The position numbers and the translations under genes are program-made. From Butyrivibrio sp. AC2005 (GTDB taxonomy: Bacteria > Bacillota > Clostridia > Lachnospirales > Lachnospiraceae): a stretch of DNA of 64,000 nt. Shown in pieces: positions 17,484 through 27,314 of this stretch. A model generated the notes under the pieces. The model worked only from the letters and a program-made list of their open reading frames with translations, was not told the DNA's origin and made no database searches. Within the stretch, counting starts at the first letter, position 1; every line of letters starts with the position of its first letter. The DNA lies in contig NZ_KE384137.1 in NCBI RefSeq assembly GCF_000424145.1, positions 62,001 through 126,000 on the forward strand, read 5' to 3'.

Positions 17484-17801
17484 ATGACAATGCTTTCCTG
17501 TAAACTGGATGAACTTCCCGATGAAGAAGAGATGTATGATCTCGCAGAGCTTTTCAAGGTTTTCGGTGATTCTACCAGGATAAGAATACTGTTTGCCTTA
17601 TTTGCATCAGAATTTTGTGTGAATGATCTTGCAGAGAATCTGGGAATGACGCAGTCTGCTGTATCTCACCAGCTAAAAATACTTAAAATGAACAGCCTTG
17701 TTAAGAGTAGGCGAGAAGGTAAGCAGATGTATTATTATCTGGCGGATGACCATGTGAGAACAATAATTTCCATGGGCCGTGAACATATTGAAGAAAAATA
17801 A
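17484..17801 (+). CDS. ArsR/SmtB-family metal-sensing repressor
   Basis: A 105-residue winged-helix repressor. The DNA-reading helix is MTQSAVSHQLKILK. The last helix contains Asp88, His90, His101 and Glu104 with the spacing of the alpha-5 Zn(II) site of SmtB/CzrA (D-x-H ... H-x-x-E). The alpha-3 region has one Cys (SEFCVNDL) rather than the CadC double-Cys motif. This points to a zinc (perhaps cobalt) sensor more than a cadmium/lead sensor, by family knowledge. AAGGAG precedes the ATG by seven bases. It should repress its own operon through the palindrome at 17437-17460. Confidence 0.92.
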   Translation: MTMLSCKLDELPDEEEMYDLAELFKVFGDSTRIRILFALFASEFCVNDLAENLGMTQSAVSHQLKILKMNSLVKSRREGKQMYYYLADDHVRTIISMGREHIEEK

Positions 17802-17839
17802 CTATAAACAATAATAAAAAAAGAAAAGAGGAAAACAAT

Positions 17840-18055
17840 ATGAAGAAGAGTTACAAATGTGAAGTTGATTGTGCAAACTGTGCTGCAAAGATGGAAGATG
17901 CCATAAAGAAGATTGACGGCGTAACAAATGCAAGAGTTAACTTTATGACTCAGAAGCTTACACTTGAGGCTGATGATGACAGATATGCTGAAATTCTTGA
18001 TGCAGCAGTTAAGGCATGCAAAAAGGTTGAGCCTGATTGCGAGATTGAAATTTAA
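17840..18055 (+). CDS. Stand-alone heavy-metal-associated (HMA) domain protein
   Basis: A 71-residue protein consisting of one ferredoxin-like HMA domain, with the metal-binding pair Cys11 and Cys14 in VDCANCAAKM and an extra Cys7. The DCANCAAK form is that of the N-terminal domain of CadA/ZntA pumps rather than copper chaperones. The ATPase encoded 50 bases downstream has no such domain of its own, so this looks like its split-off metal-binding domain or metal donor. GAGG at 17829-17832 precedes the ATG. Confidence 0.9.
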   Translation: MKKSYKCEVDCANCAAKMEDAIKKIDGVTNARVNFMTQKLTLEADDDRYAEILDAAVKACKKVEPDCEIEI

Positions 18056-18105
18056 GAAAAATATTACGTGGAAAGCATATGACATAAATTTAGAGGCAGA
18101 AAAAT

Positions 18106-20031
18106 ATGACTAAGAAAATGAAGAAAACCAGAAACAGAATAATAGGAGTACTGTTTGCTTTTGCATTATTACTTATAGCAGAGCATACAGGACTTTTTGA
18201 AAAGCTTCCGACACCGGCGATATTTATAATTTATCTTGTTCCTTATCTCGTAATAGGTTATGACGTTTTAAGAAAAGCTTTTATAAACATCTCGCATGGG
18301 CAGATATTTGATGAGAATTTTCTCATGATGATAGCGACCTTCGGAGCTTTTGGTATTGGTGAGTATTCAGAGGCTCTGGCAGTAATGCTGTTTTACCAGA
18401 TAGGAGAGCTTTTTCAGAGCTATGCCGTCGGCAAGTCAAGAGCATCGATAACTGAGCTTATGAGTATTGCTCCTGAATATGCAAATGTAATTTTGGAGAA
18501 TGGAGATGTATGCGAGACAGATCCGGAGGAAGTTGAGATAGGAACTGTTTTACTCATAAAACCCGGTGAGAAAATTCCGATAGACGGAATAGTTATAGAG
18601 GGCGAATCGTTTATAGATACTTCCGCTATTACAGGTGAATCTGTTCCGAGACGTGTAACTGAGGGCGGAGAAGTAATAAGCGGTTGCCTGAATAAGGACA
18701 ATGTTCTGAAAATTCGTACTTCCAAAAACTATGAGGATTCTACTGTTTCAAAAATATTAGAGCTTGTTGAGAATGCCAGCAACAAGAAATCCAGGATGGA
18801 GAATTTTATAACAAGATTTGCCAGATATTATACGCCTGTTGTTACAATAGGTGCCGTACTTCTTGCAGTAATACCTCCTGTGTTAGGAATTATGTCCTTT
18901 GCTGATTCAATAAAAAGAGCATGCATTTTCCTTATAGTTTCCTGTCCCTGCGCGCTTGTAATATCTGTTCCTCTCGGGTTCTTTGGTGGAATAGGTGCAA
19001 GCTCAAAACATGGAATACTTGTTAAGGGAAGTAATTATCTGGAGGCAATTGCCGAAGCCAATACCCTTGTTCTTGATAAGACCGGGACTATTACTAAGGG
19101 AGAGTTCAGGGTAACAGAGATTATACCTGCTGCCACAGATGTAACAAAAGAAGAAATAATATGTATTGCAGCCGGTGCAGAAAAGTTTTCAAATCATCCG
19201 ATTGCAAGATCTGTAATGGAATATCATGAGCAGATGCATAAAGACATACCGTCATTATCCGATGACAGCGAAGAACTTACGGAAATAAAGGAAGTTCCTG
19301 GGCATGGCATTACTGCTAAGCTTGGTGATGAAGATATATACGTAGGAAATGCAAAGCTTCTTAGGGTAAATAATATAGAATTTACAGAGTCAAAGGCGCC
19401 GGGTACCATTATTTATGTTGCAAAAGGAAAACTTTTTGTTGGAACAATCATAATATCTGATACAATAAAAGAAGGTGCGGCAGAGTCTATTTCAAAAGCC
19501 AAAAAGGCCGGCGTAGCCAGGGTGATAATGCTTACCGGAGATAATGAGGATACAGCCAGGGCTGTTGCCGATAAGGTTGGAATAGATAAGGTATATGCAC
19601 AGCTTCTGCCCGCGGATAAAGTGGAAAGAGTTGAGAGCCTTCTTGATGAAAACAGTAATGGCAAGGTGGCTTTTGTAGGAGACGGTATTAACGATGCGCC
19701 GGTTCTTATGAGAGCAGATGTTGGAATAGCCATGGGAAGTATGGGATCAGATGCTGCTATAGAGGCTGCGGATATTGTTCTGATGGATGATGATATCGGA
19801 AAGATTTCAGCAGTAATTCAGATTGCCAGGAAGACCCTGAGAATAGTCAAGGAAAACATAGTCTTTGCTCTTTTCGTAAAAATATTGATACTGTTTCTTG
19901 GCGCTTTTGGATTTGCAACCATGTGGATGGCTGTTTTCGGAGATGTTGGCGTAGCAGTACTTGCAATCTTAAATTCAATGAGAGCCATGAAATGGTCGAA
20001 AGAGGACATGAATGGCAAAGTCAGAGCTTGA
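18106..20031 (+). CDS. P1B-type Zn/Cd/Pb-exporting ATPase
   Basis: A 641-residue heavy-metal P-type ATPase that exports divalent metals. It shows the TGES loop in SAITGESVPR, the membrane motif SCPCAL (about residue 280), DKTGTITKG with phosphorylated Asp324, HP in SNHPIARSV, and GDGINDAPV. The last helices contain Lys in ALFVKI and Asp in GDVGVAVLAILNS, which mark the Zn/Cd/Pb (CadA/ZntA) group rather than copper pumps. The protein starts directly with a membrane helix and lacks the usual N-terminal HMA domain, which the gene before it supplies. The last 20 bases overlap the serine hydrolase gene. Confidence 0.95.
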   Translation: MTKKMKKTRNRIIGVLFAFALLLIAEHTGLFEKLPTPAIFIIYLVPYLVIGYDVLRKAFINISHGQIFDENFLMMIATFGAFGIGEYSEALAVMLFYQIGELFQSYAVGKSRASITELMSIAPEYANVILENGDVCETDPEEVEIGTVLLIKPGEKIPIDGIVIEGESFIDTSAITGESVPRRVTEGGEVISGCLNKDNVLKIRTSKNYEDSTVSKILELVENASNKKSRMENFITRFARYYTPVVTIGAVLLAVIPPVLGIMSFADSIKRACIFLIVSCPCALVISVPLGFFGGIGASSKHGILVKGSNYLEAIAEANTLVLDKTGTITKGEFRVTEIIPAATDVTKEEIICIAAGAEKFSNHPIARSVMEYHEQMHKDIPSLSDDSEELTEIKEVPGHGITAKLGDEDIYVGNAKLLRVNNIEFTESKAPGTIIYVAKGKLFVGTIIISDTIKEGAAESISKAKKAGVARVIMLTGDNEDTARAVADKVGIDKVYAQLLPADKVERVESLLDENSNGKVAFVGDGINDAPVLMRADVGIAMGSMGSDAAIEAADIVLMDDDIGKISAVIQIARKTLRIVKENIVFALFVKILILFLGAFGFATMWMAVFGDVGVAVLAILNSMRAMKWSKEDMNGKVRA

Positions 20032-21967
20032 ACTTATTCAGCTGTTAATGAAGCTTATCGGTCATAAAACCGGTGAAATCAGTAAGGTTACATATACTCC
20101 TCAGAAGATAGCTTTTCCCAAGGATGCTGACGGAGAAACAAGTCTTCCGAGATCCACTCCTGAGGAGCAGGGTGTTGATAGTGCTTTTATAGAAAAGCTT
20201 TTCAGAGCACTCTATGATAATAACAAATGCCACATGCATAAGATTATGGCTGTCCGAAACGGACATGTCATTGGTGAATGTGCCTTTAAGCCGTTTGATA
20301 TGGATTATTGGCATGTGACTCATTCTATGTGCAAAAGCGTGACAGGAATGGCTATAGGTCTTCTTGTCTACGAAGGAAAAATTAAATTAGACGACAAAAT
20401 TGAAGATATATTCGGAAAAAAAGGGCCCTTGAGCTACATCTTTTCCAAAGGACTGACTGTAAGACATCTTCTTACCATGAGTAGTGGTGTTGAGTTTAAT
20501 GAGTCGGGCTCTGTCCTTTGTAATGATTGGAAAAAACAATTCCTTGAGTCATCAACGAAGTTTACTCCGGGGACTGCCTTTGAGTATAATTCAATGAATT
20601 CATACATGCTCTCTGCAATTGTGACGGAAGTTACTGGCGAGAGCATGTTTGATTATCTAAAACCAAGAATTTTTGAACCCCTTGGAATCAAAAGAGCCTT
20701 TTGGGAAAGCTGTCCCCAGAATATTACAAAGGGTGGATGGGGCTTATATCTAAGGCTTGAGGATATGGCTAAGCTTGGACAGCTATATTTGAATAACGGA
20801 ACCTATGACGGAAAGGTAATTCTTCCCGAGGAATGGGTGAAGGAATCTACTACCATACAGATTGCTACAGGAGAAGTAACTGCTCCGGGATATGGTTTTC
20901 AGCTATGGAATAGCAGCTCAAGGATAGGCGCATATACCTTTAACGGAATGCTTGGACAAAATGTATATGTATTTCCTGATGTAAACATGATGATAGTTAC
21001 AAATGCAGGTAATGAAGATCTGTTCCAAAAAGGAAATATGTCCGGAACGGTTCATAAGCTTATGTCAGAAATAAATGTCATAAATGAACCTATAGAGATG
21101 ACAGAGGAAGTACTTGCAAGGCAGAACAGTTTAAAGGAATTTATTCGAAAAGCTGAGGATTTGCCAAAGCAGCGAACCTGTATTGCAGGTGGCGGATGGA
21201 ACAAAAAGAAGAAACGTAATACCTTCGGGATGAGTCCGAAATTCAGACATCATTTTATGAAGTGTCTTGATGGTATCACTTACGATATGGACGATGAAGG
21301 TGTTGGTTTTATGCCGCTTCTTGTTCAGGTTATGCACAATAATTATACGGACGGAATTAAATCAATCGGATTTAAGCTTGATGACAGGACGGGTGCATTT
21401 TACCTTCTGATAAGGGAAGGTGATACAGTTCATGAGATAAAGTGCGGCTTTGACGGCTTTAGAGCAGTTACTGAAATTGATGAACATGGCGAAATATATT
21501 CGATATCAACAGTATCCGAGTTTTCGCTGGATGAATATAACAGGCCTGTTCTGAGAAATGAATTCTACTTATTAGAAGACTCTACAGCCAGAGTTATGAA
21601 TGTTTACTTTGGTAAGAGAGAACCTCTTCAGCATGATATAGGCTTTTCTCTGGAAAAGATGAATCCACCTGTAAATATAGGTATAAGATTCGATGAAATA
21701 CCGGGTAGTGGAATGCTGATTGGAATACTTAATCAGTTTGGACATTTGGATGTAGGAAAAGGAATGAGCGGTTTTGTTATAAACAGGCTTTCCGATTATG
21801 GTGCTATTGATGCTCTGATGCTGGCAATAATAAATACAGTAAGGCCTAAACTTCATGGAGTGCTACATGACAAAGAATCTTCCCTGGAGTATGATAGTAA
21901 TGATGAGTCTCAGAGAGATAGTGAGAATATTACAATTGATGATGATGCAATAATGGAGGACGACTAA
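20012..21967 (+). CDS. Serine hydrolase of the beta-lactamase/penicillin-binding fold, with extra C-terminal domain
   Basis: A 651-residue protein. Residues about 50-370 form a class C beta-lactamase/esterase-like domain: SMCK (SxxK, near residue 105) carries the catalytic Ser and Lys, YNSMN near 191 fits the Tyr motif. No signal peptide is visible, so it seems cytoplasmic. About 250 C-terminal residues form a beta-rich domain of unknown type with an acidic tail. The start lies inside the efflux-pump gene (20-base overlap) and the end is one base from the next gene, so it is probably co-translated with both. Substrate unknown. Confidence 0.85.
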   Translation: MAKSELELIQLLMKLIGHKTGEISKVTYTPQKIAFPKDADGETSLPRSTPEEQGVDSAFIEKLFRALYDNNKCHMHKIMAVRNGHVIGECAFKPFDMDYWHVTHSMCKSVTGMAIGLLVYEGKIKLDDKIEDIFGKKGPLSYIFSKGLTVRHLLTMSSGVEFNESGSVLCNDWKKQFLESSTKFTPGTAFEYNSMNSYMLSAIVTEVTGESMFDYLKPRIFEPLGIKRAFWESCPQNITKGGWGLYLRLEDMAKLGQLYLNNGTYDGKVILPEEWVKESTTIQIATGEVTAPGYGFQLWNSSSRIGAYTFNGMLGQNVYVFPDVNMMIVTNAGNEDLFQKGNMSGTVHKLMSEINVINEPIEMTEEVLARQNSLKEFIRKAEDLPKQRTCIAGGGWNKKKKRNTFGMSPKFRHHFMKCLDGITYDMDDEGVGFMPLLVQVMHNNYTDGIKSIGFKLDDRTGAFYLLIREGDTVHEIKCGFDGFRAVTEIDEHGEIYSISTVSEFSLDEYNRPVLRNEFYLLEDSTARVMNVYFGKREPLQHDIGFSLEKMNPPVNIGIRFDEIPGSGMLIGILNQFGHLDVGKGMSGFVINRLSDYGAIDALMLAIINTVRPKLHGVLHDKESSLEYDSNDESQRDSENITIDDDAIMEDD

Positions 21968-21968
21968 T

Positions 21969-22793
21969 ATGGCAAATGAAATATATTCAAAGGTTGAAAA
22001 ATGTGTAAAAGCAATAAGGAAGGTAACAGATTTTGAACCCAGAGTTGCGATTACACTTGGCTCAGGACTTGGCAATTATGCTGAGCAGATAGATGTAAAA
22101 TGTGAAATATCCTATTCTGATATTCCGGGATTTCCTATATCAACAGTTCCGGGACACGCCGGAAAATTTATTTTCGGATATGTTGGGAAGGTACCCGTTG
22201 TATGCATGAAGGGAAGAGTACATTTTTATGAAGGCTATGACATCAGTGATGTAGTTCTTCCGGCGAGAGTAATGCGAAGGCTTGGAGCAGAGATTTTATT
22301 CCTTACAAATGCTGCAGGCGGAATCAATTATACTTTTGATGCGGGTGATCTGATGCTTATAAATGATCATATTTCATTGTTTGCCAAAAATCCTTTAATT
22401 GGCCAGAATATTGATGAATACGGAACAAGATTTCCGGATATGAGCTGTGTATATGATAAGGAGCTTCGTGAGATTATTCTTGAAACAGCTCTCAAGAATA
22501 AGATACCGCTTAAGCAGGGAATATACGCGCAGGTTACAGGACCTTCCTTTGAGTCTCCGGCGGAAATCCGTATGTTAAGAATCAGCGGAGCAGATGCGGT
22601 AGGTATGAGTACCGTTGTAGAAGCAATCGCTGCAAGACACATGGGAATGAGAGTATGTGGTATTTCCTGCATAAGTAACCTCGCAGCAGGAATGCTTAAT
22701 GAGCCCCTGTCACATGAGGATGTACAGAAGGCTGCGGACAAGACAGGTCCTTTATTTGAGAAACTTGTTACTGAATGCGTAAAAAAATTCTAA
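21969..22793 (+). CDS. Purine-nucleoside phosphorylase
   Basis: A 274-residue trimeric-type purine nucleoside phosphorylase. It cleaves (deoxy)inosine and guanosine with phosphate. Motifs: TLGSGLGNYAEQ near the N-terminus, VPGHAGKFIFG, GRVHFYEGYD, LTNAAGGIN, and GADAVGMSTVVEAIAARHMG near residues 212-231. TAATATGG overlap shows it starts one base after the hydrolase stop region, behind GGAGG at 21956-21960. It pairs with the amidohydrolase downstream, consistent with nucleoside salvage. Confidence 0.94.
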   Translation: MANEIYSKVEKCVKAIRKVTDFEPRVAITLGSGLGNYAEQIDVKCEISYSDIPGFPISTVPGHAGKFIFGYVGKVPVVCMKGRVHFYEGYDISDVVLPARVMRRLGAEILFLTNAAGGINYTFDAGDLMLINDHISLFAKNPLIGQNIDEYGTRFPDMSCVYDKELREIILETALKNKIPLKQGIYAQVTGPSFESPAEIRMLRISGADAVGMSTVVEAIAARHMGMRVCGISCISNLAAGMLNEPLSHEDVQKAADKTGPLFEKLVTECVKKF

Positions 22794-22812
22794 TACCGGG
22801 TAGGAGATAAGC

Positions 22813-24120
22813 ATGAGAATCAGATTTTACAACGCCAGAATTCTTACTATGAAAGATGGGCAGGATATATTCGAGGGTGAACTTTGGGTAAGTAATGATA
22901 AGATTATTTTCTGTGATACTAACGAACAGATTGAGAATTATTATAAGGAAAATCCGGGCTCTATGCTCGTATTTGACAGAGAGATTGACTGTAAGGGTAA
23001 TCTTTTGATGCCTGGCTTTAAAAATGCGCATACTCACTCAGCAATGACACTTTTAAGGTCAAGAGCAGATGATATGCCGCTTTCTGACTGGTTGAATAAA
23101 CAGATATTTCCTGTGGAAGCAAAGCTTACTGAGGAGGATATTTATTACCTTACAAAGCTTGCCATATTGGAATATCTTGATGGGGGTATTACCTCAATTT
23201 TTGACATGTATCTTACACCCTTATCAATTGCTGATGCCTGCAGAGACACAGGAATGAGATGTGTTCAGGTTGGCGCTGTAAATAATTTCAGTCAGTCGCC
23301 TGAGCTTGTTGAAGAAATGTATAACAAGCTTAATGGCAGAGATGAATATAATTCGTATATCCTGGGATTCCATGCTGAATATACCTCCTCAAAGGAACTG
23401 CTTCAAAAGATAGCGGATTTGGCTTTGAAATATAAAGCACCTGTATTTACCCATATTTCAGAGACCGCGGACGAAGTTGCCGGATGCAGGGAGAGATATG
23501 GAATGAGTCCTGTTGAATTCCTTGACAGCCTTGGTATGTTTAATTATGGTGGTGGCGGATACCATTTGGTACATACCGATGAGAAGGATATGGAGATACT
23601 GAAAAAGCGCGGCATGTATGTTGTAACTAATCCCGGTTCAAATACAAAGCTTGCAAGTGGAATTGCACCTATAAATGAATACTTAAAGAGGGGAATACCT
23701 GTAGCAATAGGAACTGACGGACCTGCAAGTAATAATGCTCTTAATATGTTCAGGGAAATGTTCCTGGTTACCGGACTTGGTAAGCTTAAAGAAAATGATG
23801 CCGCATGCATAGATGCAATGGAAGTACTTAAGATGGCTACTGTAAATGGTGCTCACGCTATGGGACTTGCCAATGCCGATATACTTGAGCAGGGTAAGCT
23901 TGCCGATGTTATAATGATCGATCTTAATCAGCCTAATATGCAGCCGATTAACAATATCTGTAAGAATATAGTATATAGCGGTAATACCTCAAATGTTATT
24001 CTTACAATGATTGGGGGCGTTATCAGGTACGAGAACGGAAACTACAACATAGGTGTTAGCCCTGAGGAAGTGTACAAAAAGGCTAACGAAATAAAACAGA
24101 GAATAGATAAGGAATTATAA
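22813..24120 (+). CDS. mtaD: Amidohydrolase, MTA/SAH deaminase type
   Basis: A 435-residue metal-dependent amidohydrolase. Metal ligands are visible in FKNAHTHSAMTLLRS (HxH near residue 73), HAEYTS, HISETADE and GTDGPASNN. DMPLSDWLNKQIFPVE is characteristic of the 5'-methylthioadenosine/S-adenosylhomocysteine deaminase branch. The enzyme would convert these to their inosine forms, which a purine nucleoside phosphorylase could then cleave; that gene lies 19 bases upstream. Related guanine or cytosine deaminases cannot be excluded from sequence alone. Confidence 0.88.
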   Translation: MRIRFYNARILTMKDGQDIFEGELWVSNDKIIFCDTNEQIENYYKENPGSMLVFDREIDCKGNLLMPGFKNAHTHSAMTLLRSRADDMPLSDWLNKQIFPVEAKLTEEDIYYLTKLAILEYLDGGITSIFDMYLTPLSIADACRDTGMRCVQVGAVNNFSQSPELVEEMYNKLNGRDEYNSYILGFHAEYTSSKELLQKIADLALKYKAPVFTHISETADEVAGCRERYGMSPVEFLDSLGMFNYGGGGYHLVHTDEKDMEILKKRGMYVVTNPGSNTKLASGIAPINEYLKRGIPVAIGTDGPASNNALNMFREMFLVTGLGKLKENDAACIDAMEVLKMATVNGAHAMGLANADILEQGKLADVIMIDLNQPNMQPINNICKNIVYSGNTSNVILTMIGGVIRYENGNYNIGVSPEEVYKKANEIKQRIDKEL

Positions 24121-24133
24121 TTCCGGAGACGGT

Positions 24134-25825
24134 ATGACATATAGTTTAATTTTGGGAATTATCTTTGCATTTATATTTGCAATATTTTTGCTTGGCTATA
24201 ACAACAATAAAACCGAACAGAGAGTTTTTAGAAAGAAGTGCGCAGACGAATACGGTGCTGCGCCTTCGTCTCGTCTAAAGAAAAAGAATAAGGATGTCAG
24301 TGGCTTCTTTAAGGCAAAAAGAAGAACTTTTTCAGTTGATGACATCACCTGGAACGATCTTATGATGGAGGATGTATATGACAGGATAAATTACTGTGAA
24401 TCCTCATCAGGAGAAGAATACCTCTATTATTTACTAAGGTGTCCTGAAATAGAAAATGATAATTCCTTCAGTGCTATGGAAAAAAGCCTTAAGGTCCTCG
24501 AACAGAAGGAGGATGAAAGGATTTGCCTTAAGGAAAGCCTTCACAGAATAGGTAAAGCAGGCAAATACTCTTTATGGGATTATTTGCCGCTTGTTGATAA
24601 GGCTGAAGGTGGTTCTAATTTATTACACATAACAGTTCTTTTTCTTTATGCAGTATCTGTTATAGTAATGGCTTTTATGAATTTTATGGCAGGCTTTTTG
24701 CTGTTTATTATTCTGGTAGGGATAAATATTGTGTCCTACTTTAAGGTGAAAGGCGCTATAGATCCATACCTTACAACGTTTTCTTATGTTCTTAGGCTTG
24801 TAAGAAGTGCAGGTGAACTTAAAACAATTAAGTCAGAAGCTTTTTTTGATGAAATACAAAAAATAGATCAATATGAAAGCAGGTTAAAACCCTTTAAGCG
24901 AGGATCCTGGATTCTTATGTCAGGAGGTAAGGCTACGGGATCGTCAAATCCTATAGACATTCTTCTTGATTATGTGAGAATGACTACGCATCTTGATCTC
25001 ATTAAATTCAATTCCATGTATAAGAAGCTTAAAAAGGAGCTTGAAAGTGTTGAAAAGCTTACCGCACTCATAGGATATATTGATACCTGTGTGTCTGTAG
25101 CATATTACAGAGCTTCTCTTTCAGGCGGATATTGTATTCCTGCGTTTGATGATTCAGGGATATATTCAATAAAGGCCGGAAGACATCCGCTTATGGAGAA
25201 GCCTGTCCCAAATTCCTTTGAAGCAGAAAAAGGCTTTCTTATAACAGGATCAAACGCTTCGGGTAAATCCACCTTTCTTAAGATGTGTGCTATAAATACT
25301 ATTTTTGCACAGACTATACATACCTGCCTTTGTGATGAATACAGAGGCCCTTTTTACAGAGTTTATACCTCTATGGCTCTTAAGGATAACCTTAAGCTTG
25401 GTGATAGCTACTATATGGTGGAAATAAAATCACTTAAGAGAATTCTGGATGCTGCTTACGAGCAAAAGACACCCGTGCTTTGCTTTATAGATGAAGTTTT
25501 ACGGGGAACCAATACGGTGGAAAGAATAGCAGCATCCTCTAAAATACTTGAGTTCTTTGCTCAAAATAAGGAAAGAATAATGTGTTTTGCAGCAACACAT
25601 GACGGAGAACTGTCAGATATTTTAGGAAAGCTTTATGATGTACATCACTTTGAAGGTGAAATGAATGAAGGTGATGTGATTTTTGATTATAAATTAAAAA
25701 CAGGTCCTGCTACCAAGAGAAATGCCATAAGCCTCTTAAGAACAATCGGATATAACGATAACATAGTTAATGAGGCTGAGAGCATGGCTGCAAGATTCGA
25801 AGAAAAAGGGATTTGGAATTTGTGA
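24134..25825 (+). CDS. Membrane-anchored MutS-like ATPase
   Basis: A 563-residue MutS-family protein with an N-terminal membrane helix (about residues 3-22) and a membrane pair near 170-205. A lever/core-like helical region leads into a MutS ATPase domain with Walker [10 protein letters not shown] (near residue 372), Walker [13 protein letters not shown] and AATHDGEL. It lacks the mismatch-recognition and connector domains of true MutS and the Smr domain of MutS2, so a role in mismatch repair is doubtful. Such membrane MutS homologues occur widely in Firmicutes with no settled function. It is followed eight bases later by rnhA. Confidence 0.88.
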   Translation: MTYSLILGIIFAFIFAIFLLGYNNNKTEQRVFRKKCADEYGAAPSSRLKKKNKDVSGFFKAKRRTFSVDDITWNDLMMEDVYDRINYCESSSGEEYLYYLLRCPEIENDNSFSAMEKSLKVLEQKEDERICLKESLHRIGKAGKYSLWDYLPLVDKAEGGSNLLHITVLFLYAVSVIVMAFMNFMAGFLLFIILVGINIVSYFKVKGAIDPYLTTFSYVLRLVRSAGELKTIKSEAFFDEIQKIDQYESRLKPFKRGSWILMSGGKATGSSNPIDILLDYVRMTTHLDLIKFNSMYKKLKKELESVEKLTALIGYIDTCVSVAYYRASLSGGYCIPAFDDSGIYSIKAGRHPLMEKPVPNSFEAEKGFLITGSNASGKSTFLKMCAINTIFAQTIHTCLCDEYRGPFYRVYTSMALKDNLKLGDSYYMVEIKSLKRILDAAYEQKTPVLCFIDEVLRGTNTVERIAASSKILEFFAQNKERIMCFAATHDGELSDILGKLYDVHHFEGEMNEGDVIFDYKLKTGPATKRNAISLLRTIGYNDNIVNEAESMAARFEEKGIWNL

Positions 25826-25832
25826 GGTTGAT

Positions 25833-26321
25833 ATGAAAGTTACAATTTATTCAGATGGATCTGCAAGAGGTAATCCGGATGGCCCCGGTGGCTATGGCAC
25901 AGTAATTCAATATGTGGATGCCAAAGGTGTTCTGCATGAAAAAGAATTGAGTGCAGGATATGACAAAACTACTAATAACCGTATGGAGCTCATGGGTGCG
26001 ATAATGGGACTTGAAGCATTGAATCGTCCTTGTGTGGTTGATCTGTATTCGGATTCAAAATATGTGATAAGCGCCTTTAATGAGAACTGGATAGACGGAT
26101 GGATTAAAAAGAACTGGAAAAAGTCAGATGGCAAGCCCGTAAAGAATGTTGAGTTGTGGAAGCGACTTCTGGAAGCATCAAATAGGCATCAGGTTACCTG
26201 GCATTGGGTTAAAGGTCATGACGGTCATACTGAAAATGAGAGATGTGATGGTCTTGCTACTGGGGCAGCCGATGGACCTTCCGGGGATTTACTGCATGAT
26301 GATGGCGGAGATCTGAGATGA
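25833..26321 (+). CDS. rnhA: Ribonuclease HI
   Basis: A 162-residue RNase HI, which removes RNA from RNA-DNA hybrids. The four acidic active-site residues are visible in [25 protein letters not shown] and [10 protein letters not shown], and the basic handle region ([19 protein letters not shown]) is intact. ATG 25833 follows TGAGGT and gives the classic N-terminus; the frame open upstream overlaps the MutS-like gene. The C-terminal 15 residues (acidic, Gly/Asp-rich) extend beyond the domain. Confidence 0.95.
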   Translation: MKVTIYSDGSARGNPDGPGGYGTVIQYVDAKGVLHEKELSAGYDKTTNNRMELMGAIMGLEALNRPCVVDLYSDSKYVISAFNENWIDGWIKKNWKKSDGKPVKNVELWKRLLEASNRHQVTWHWVKGHDGHTENERCDGLATGAADGPSGDLLHDDGGDLR

Positions 26322-26395
26322 TGCTAATATTTTTACTCCATTTCTTTAAATGATTTCATTGAGCAAGAATTGAAATAAAGACAGCATAATCTGAA

Positions 26396-26423
26396 TTGAA
26401 ATAAATAAATTTTGTGGTATAAT
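26396..26423 (+). promoter_or_regulatory. Promoter of the transaldolase-family gene
   Basis: TTGAAA (26396-26401) is 16 bases before TATAAT (26418-26423), which is preceded by TGG (extended -10). It lies in the 173-base gap after rnhA; nothing else is seen in that gap. Confidence 0.75.
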
Positions 26424-26494
26424 ACTTTAGTGAAAACAAAAATATTTTAGATAATTGCTTAAGAATAGAAATCTTGGGCGGAATGGGGTGAATT

Positions 26495-27148
26495 ATGAAA
26501 TTCTTCTTGGATACTGCTAATGTTGATGACATTAAAAAAGCAAATGATATGGGCGTTATCTGTGGTGTAACAACAAACCCTTCACTTATTGCAAAAGAAG
26601 GAAGAGATTTTAATCAGGTTGTTGCAGAAATCGCTTCAATCGTTGATGGACCTATAAGTGGTGAAGTTAAGGCTACAACAGTTGATGCTGAAGGTATGAT
26701 CAAAGAGGGCCGCGAGATTGCTAAAATACATAAGAATATGGTAGTAAAGATTCCTATGACAGCAGAAGGCCTTAAGGCTTGTCACACACTTGCAGCAGAA
26801 GGTATTAAGATCAATATGACTCTTATCTTTACAGCTAATCAGGCTCTTCTTGCAGCAAGAGCAGGTGCTGCTTTTGTAAGTCCTTTCCTTGGAAGACTTG
26901 ATGATATCAGCACAAGAGGTACAGATCTTATTTCTGAGGTTGCTCAGATTTTTGACCTTCACGGCATTGATACAGAAATAATTGCTGCATCTGTTCGTCA
27001 TCCTATGCACGTTACAGATTGTGCTCTTGCAGGTGCACACATTGCAACAGTACCTTACAAGGTAATTGAGCAGATGATCAATCATCCTCTTACAACTTCA
27101 GGCATTGATAAGTTCCAGAAGGATTATAAGGCTGTTTTTGGTGAGTAA
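26495..27148 (+). CDS. fsa: Fructose-6-phosphate aldolase / small transaldolase
   Basis: A 217-residue member of the short transaldolase family (FSA/TalC type). The Schiff-base lysine lies in [11 protein letters not shown] (near residue 84). The N-terminus [13 protein letters not shown] and [16 protein letters not shown] are typical. It either cleaves fructose 6-phosphate or acts as transaldolase in the pentose pathway; members of this group in Firmicutes are often true transaldolases, so the name fsa is provisional. Its own promoter and terminator make it a single-gene unit. Confidence 0.9.
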   Translation: MKFFLDTANVDDIKKANDMGVICGVTTNPSLIAKEGRDFNQVVAEIASIVDGPISGEVKATTVDAEGMIKEGREIAKIHKNMVVKIPMTAEGLKACHTLAAEGIKINMTLIFTANQALLAARAGAAFVSPFLGRLDDISTRGTDLISEVAQIFDLHGIDTEIIAASVRHPMHVTDCALAGAHIATVPYKVIEQMINHPLTTSGIDKFQKDYKAVFGE

Positions 27149-27181
27149 TATTTAGGTCTGCTAATAACTTATATGCATTGA

Positions 27182-27220
27182 AAAAGGAGTACCATGTATG
27201 TGGTATTCCTTTTATTTTTT
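27182..27220 (+). terminator. Intrinsic terminator of the transaldolase gene
   Basis: A 13-bp stem with one G-T pair (27182-27194 with 27201-27213), a six-base loop and TTTATTTTTT after it. Confidence 0.88.
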
Positions 27221-27314
27221 ACCAATTTTTTATATATGATTAATAGTTTTAAAGCCTATGTTTTGATACCATTAATTATGATATACCAATATAAAGAATA
27301 AGGCTGGTTTTTGT

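Noticed and set aside
24134-25825. DNA mismatch repair MutS or MutS2
   Set aside because: No mismatch-recognition domain and no Smr domain; membrane helices are present instead.
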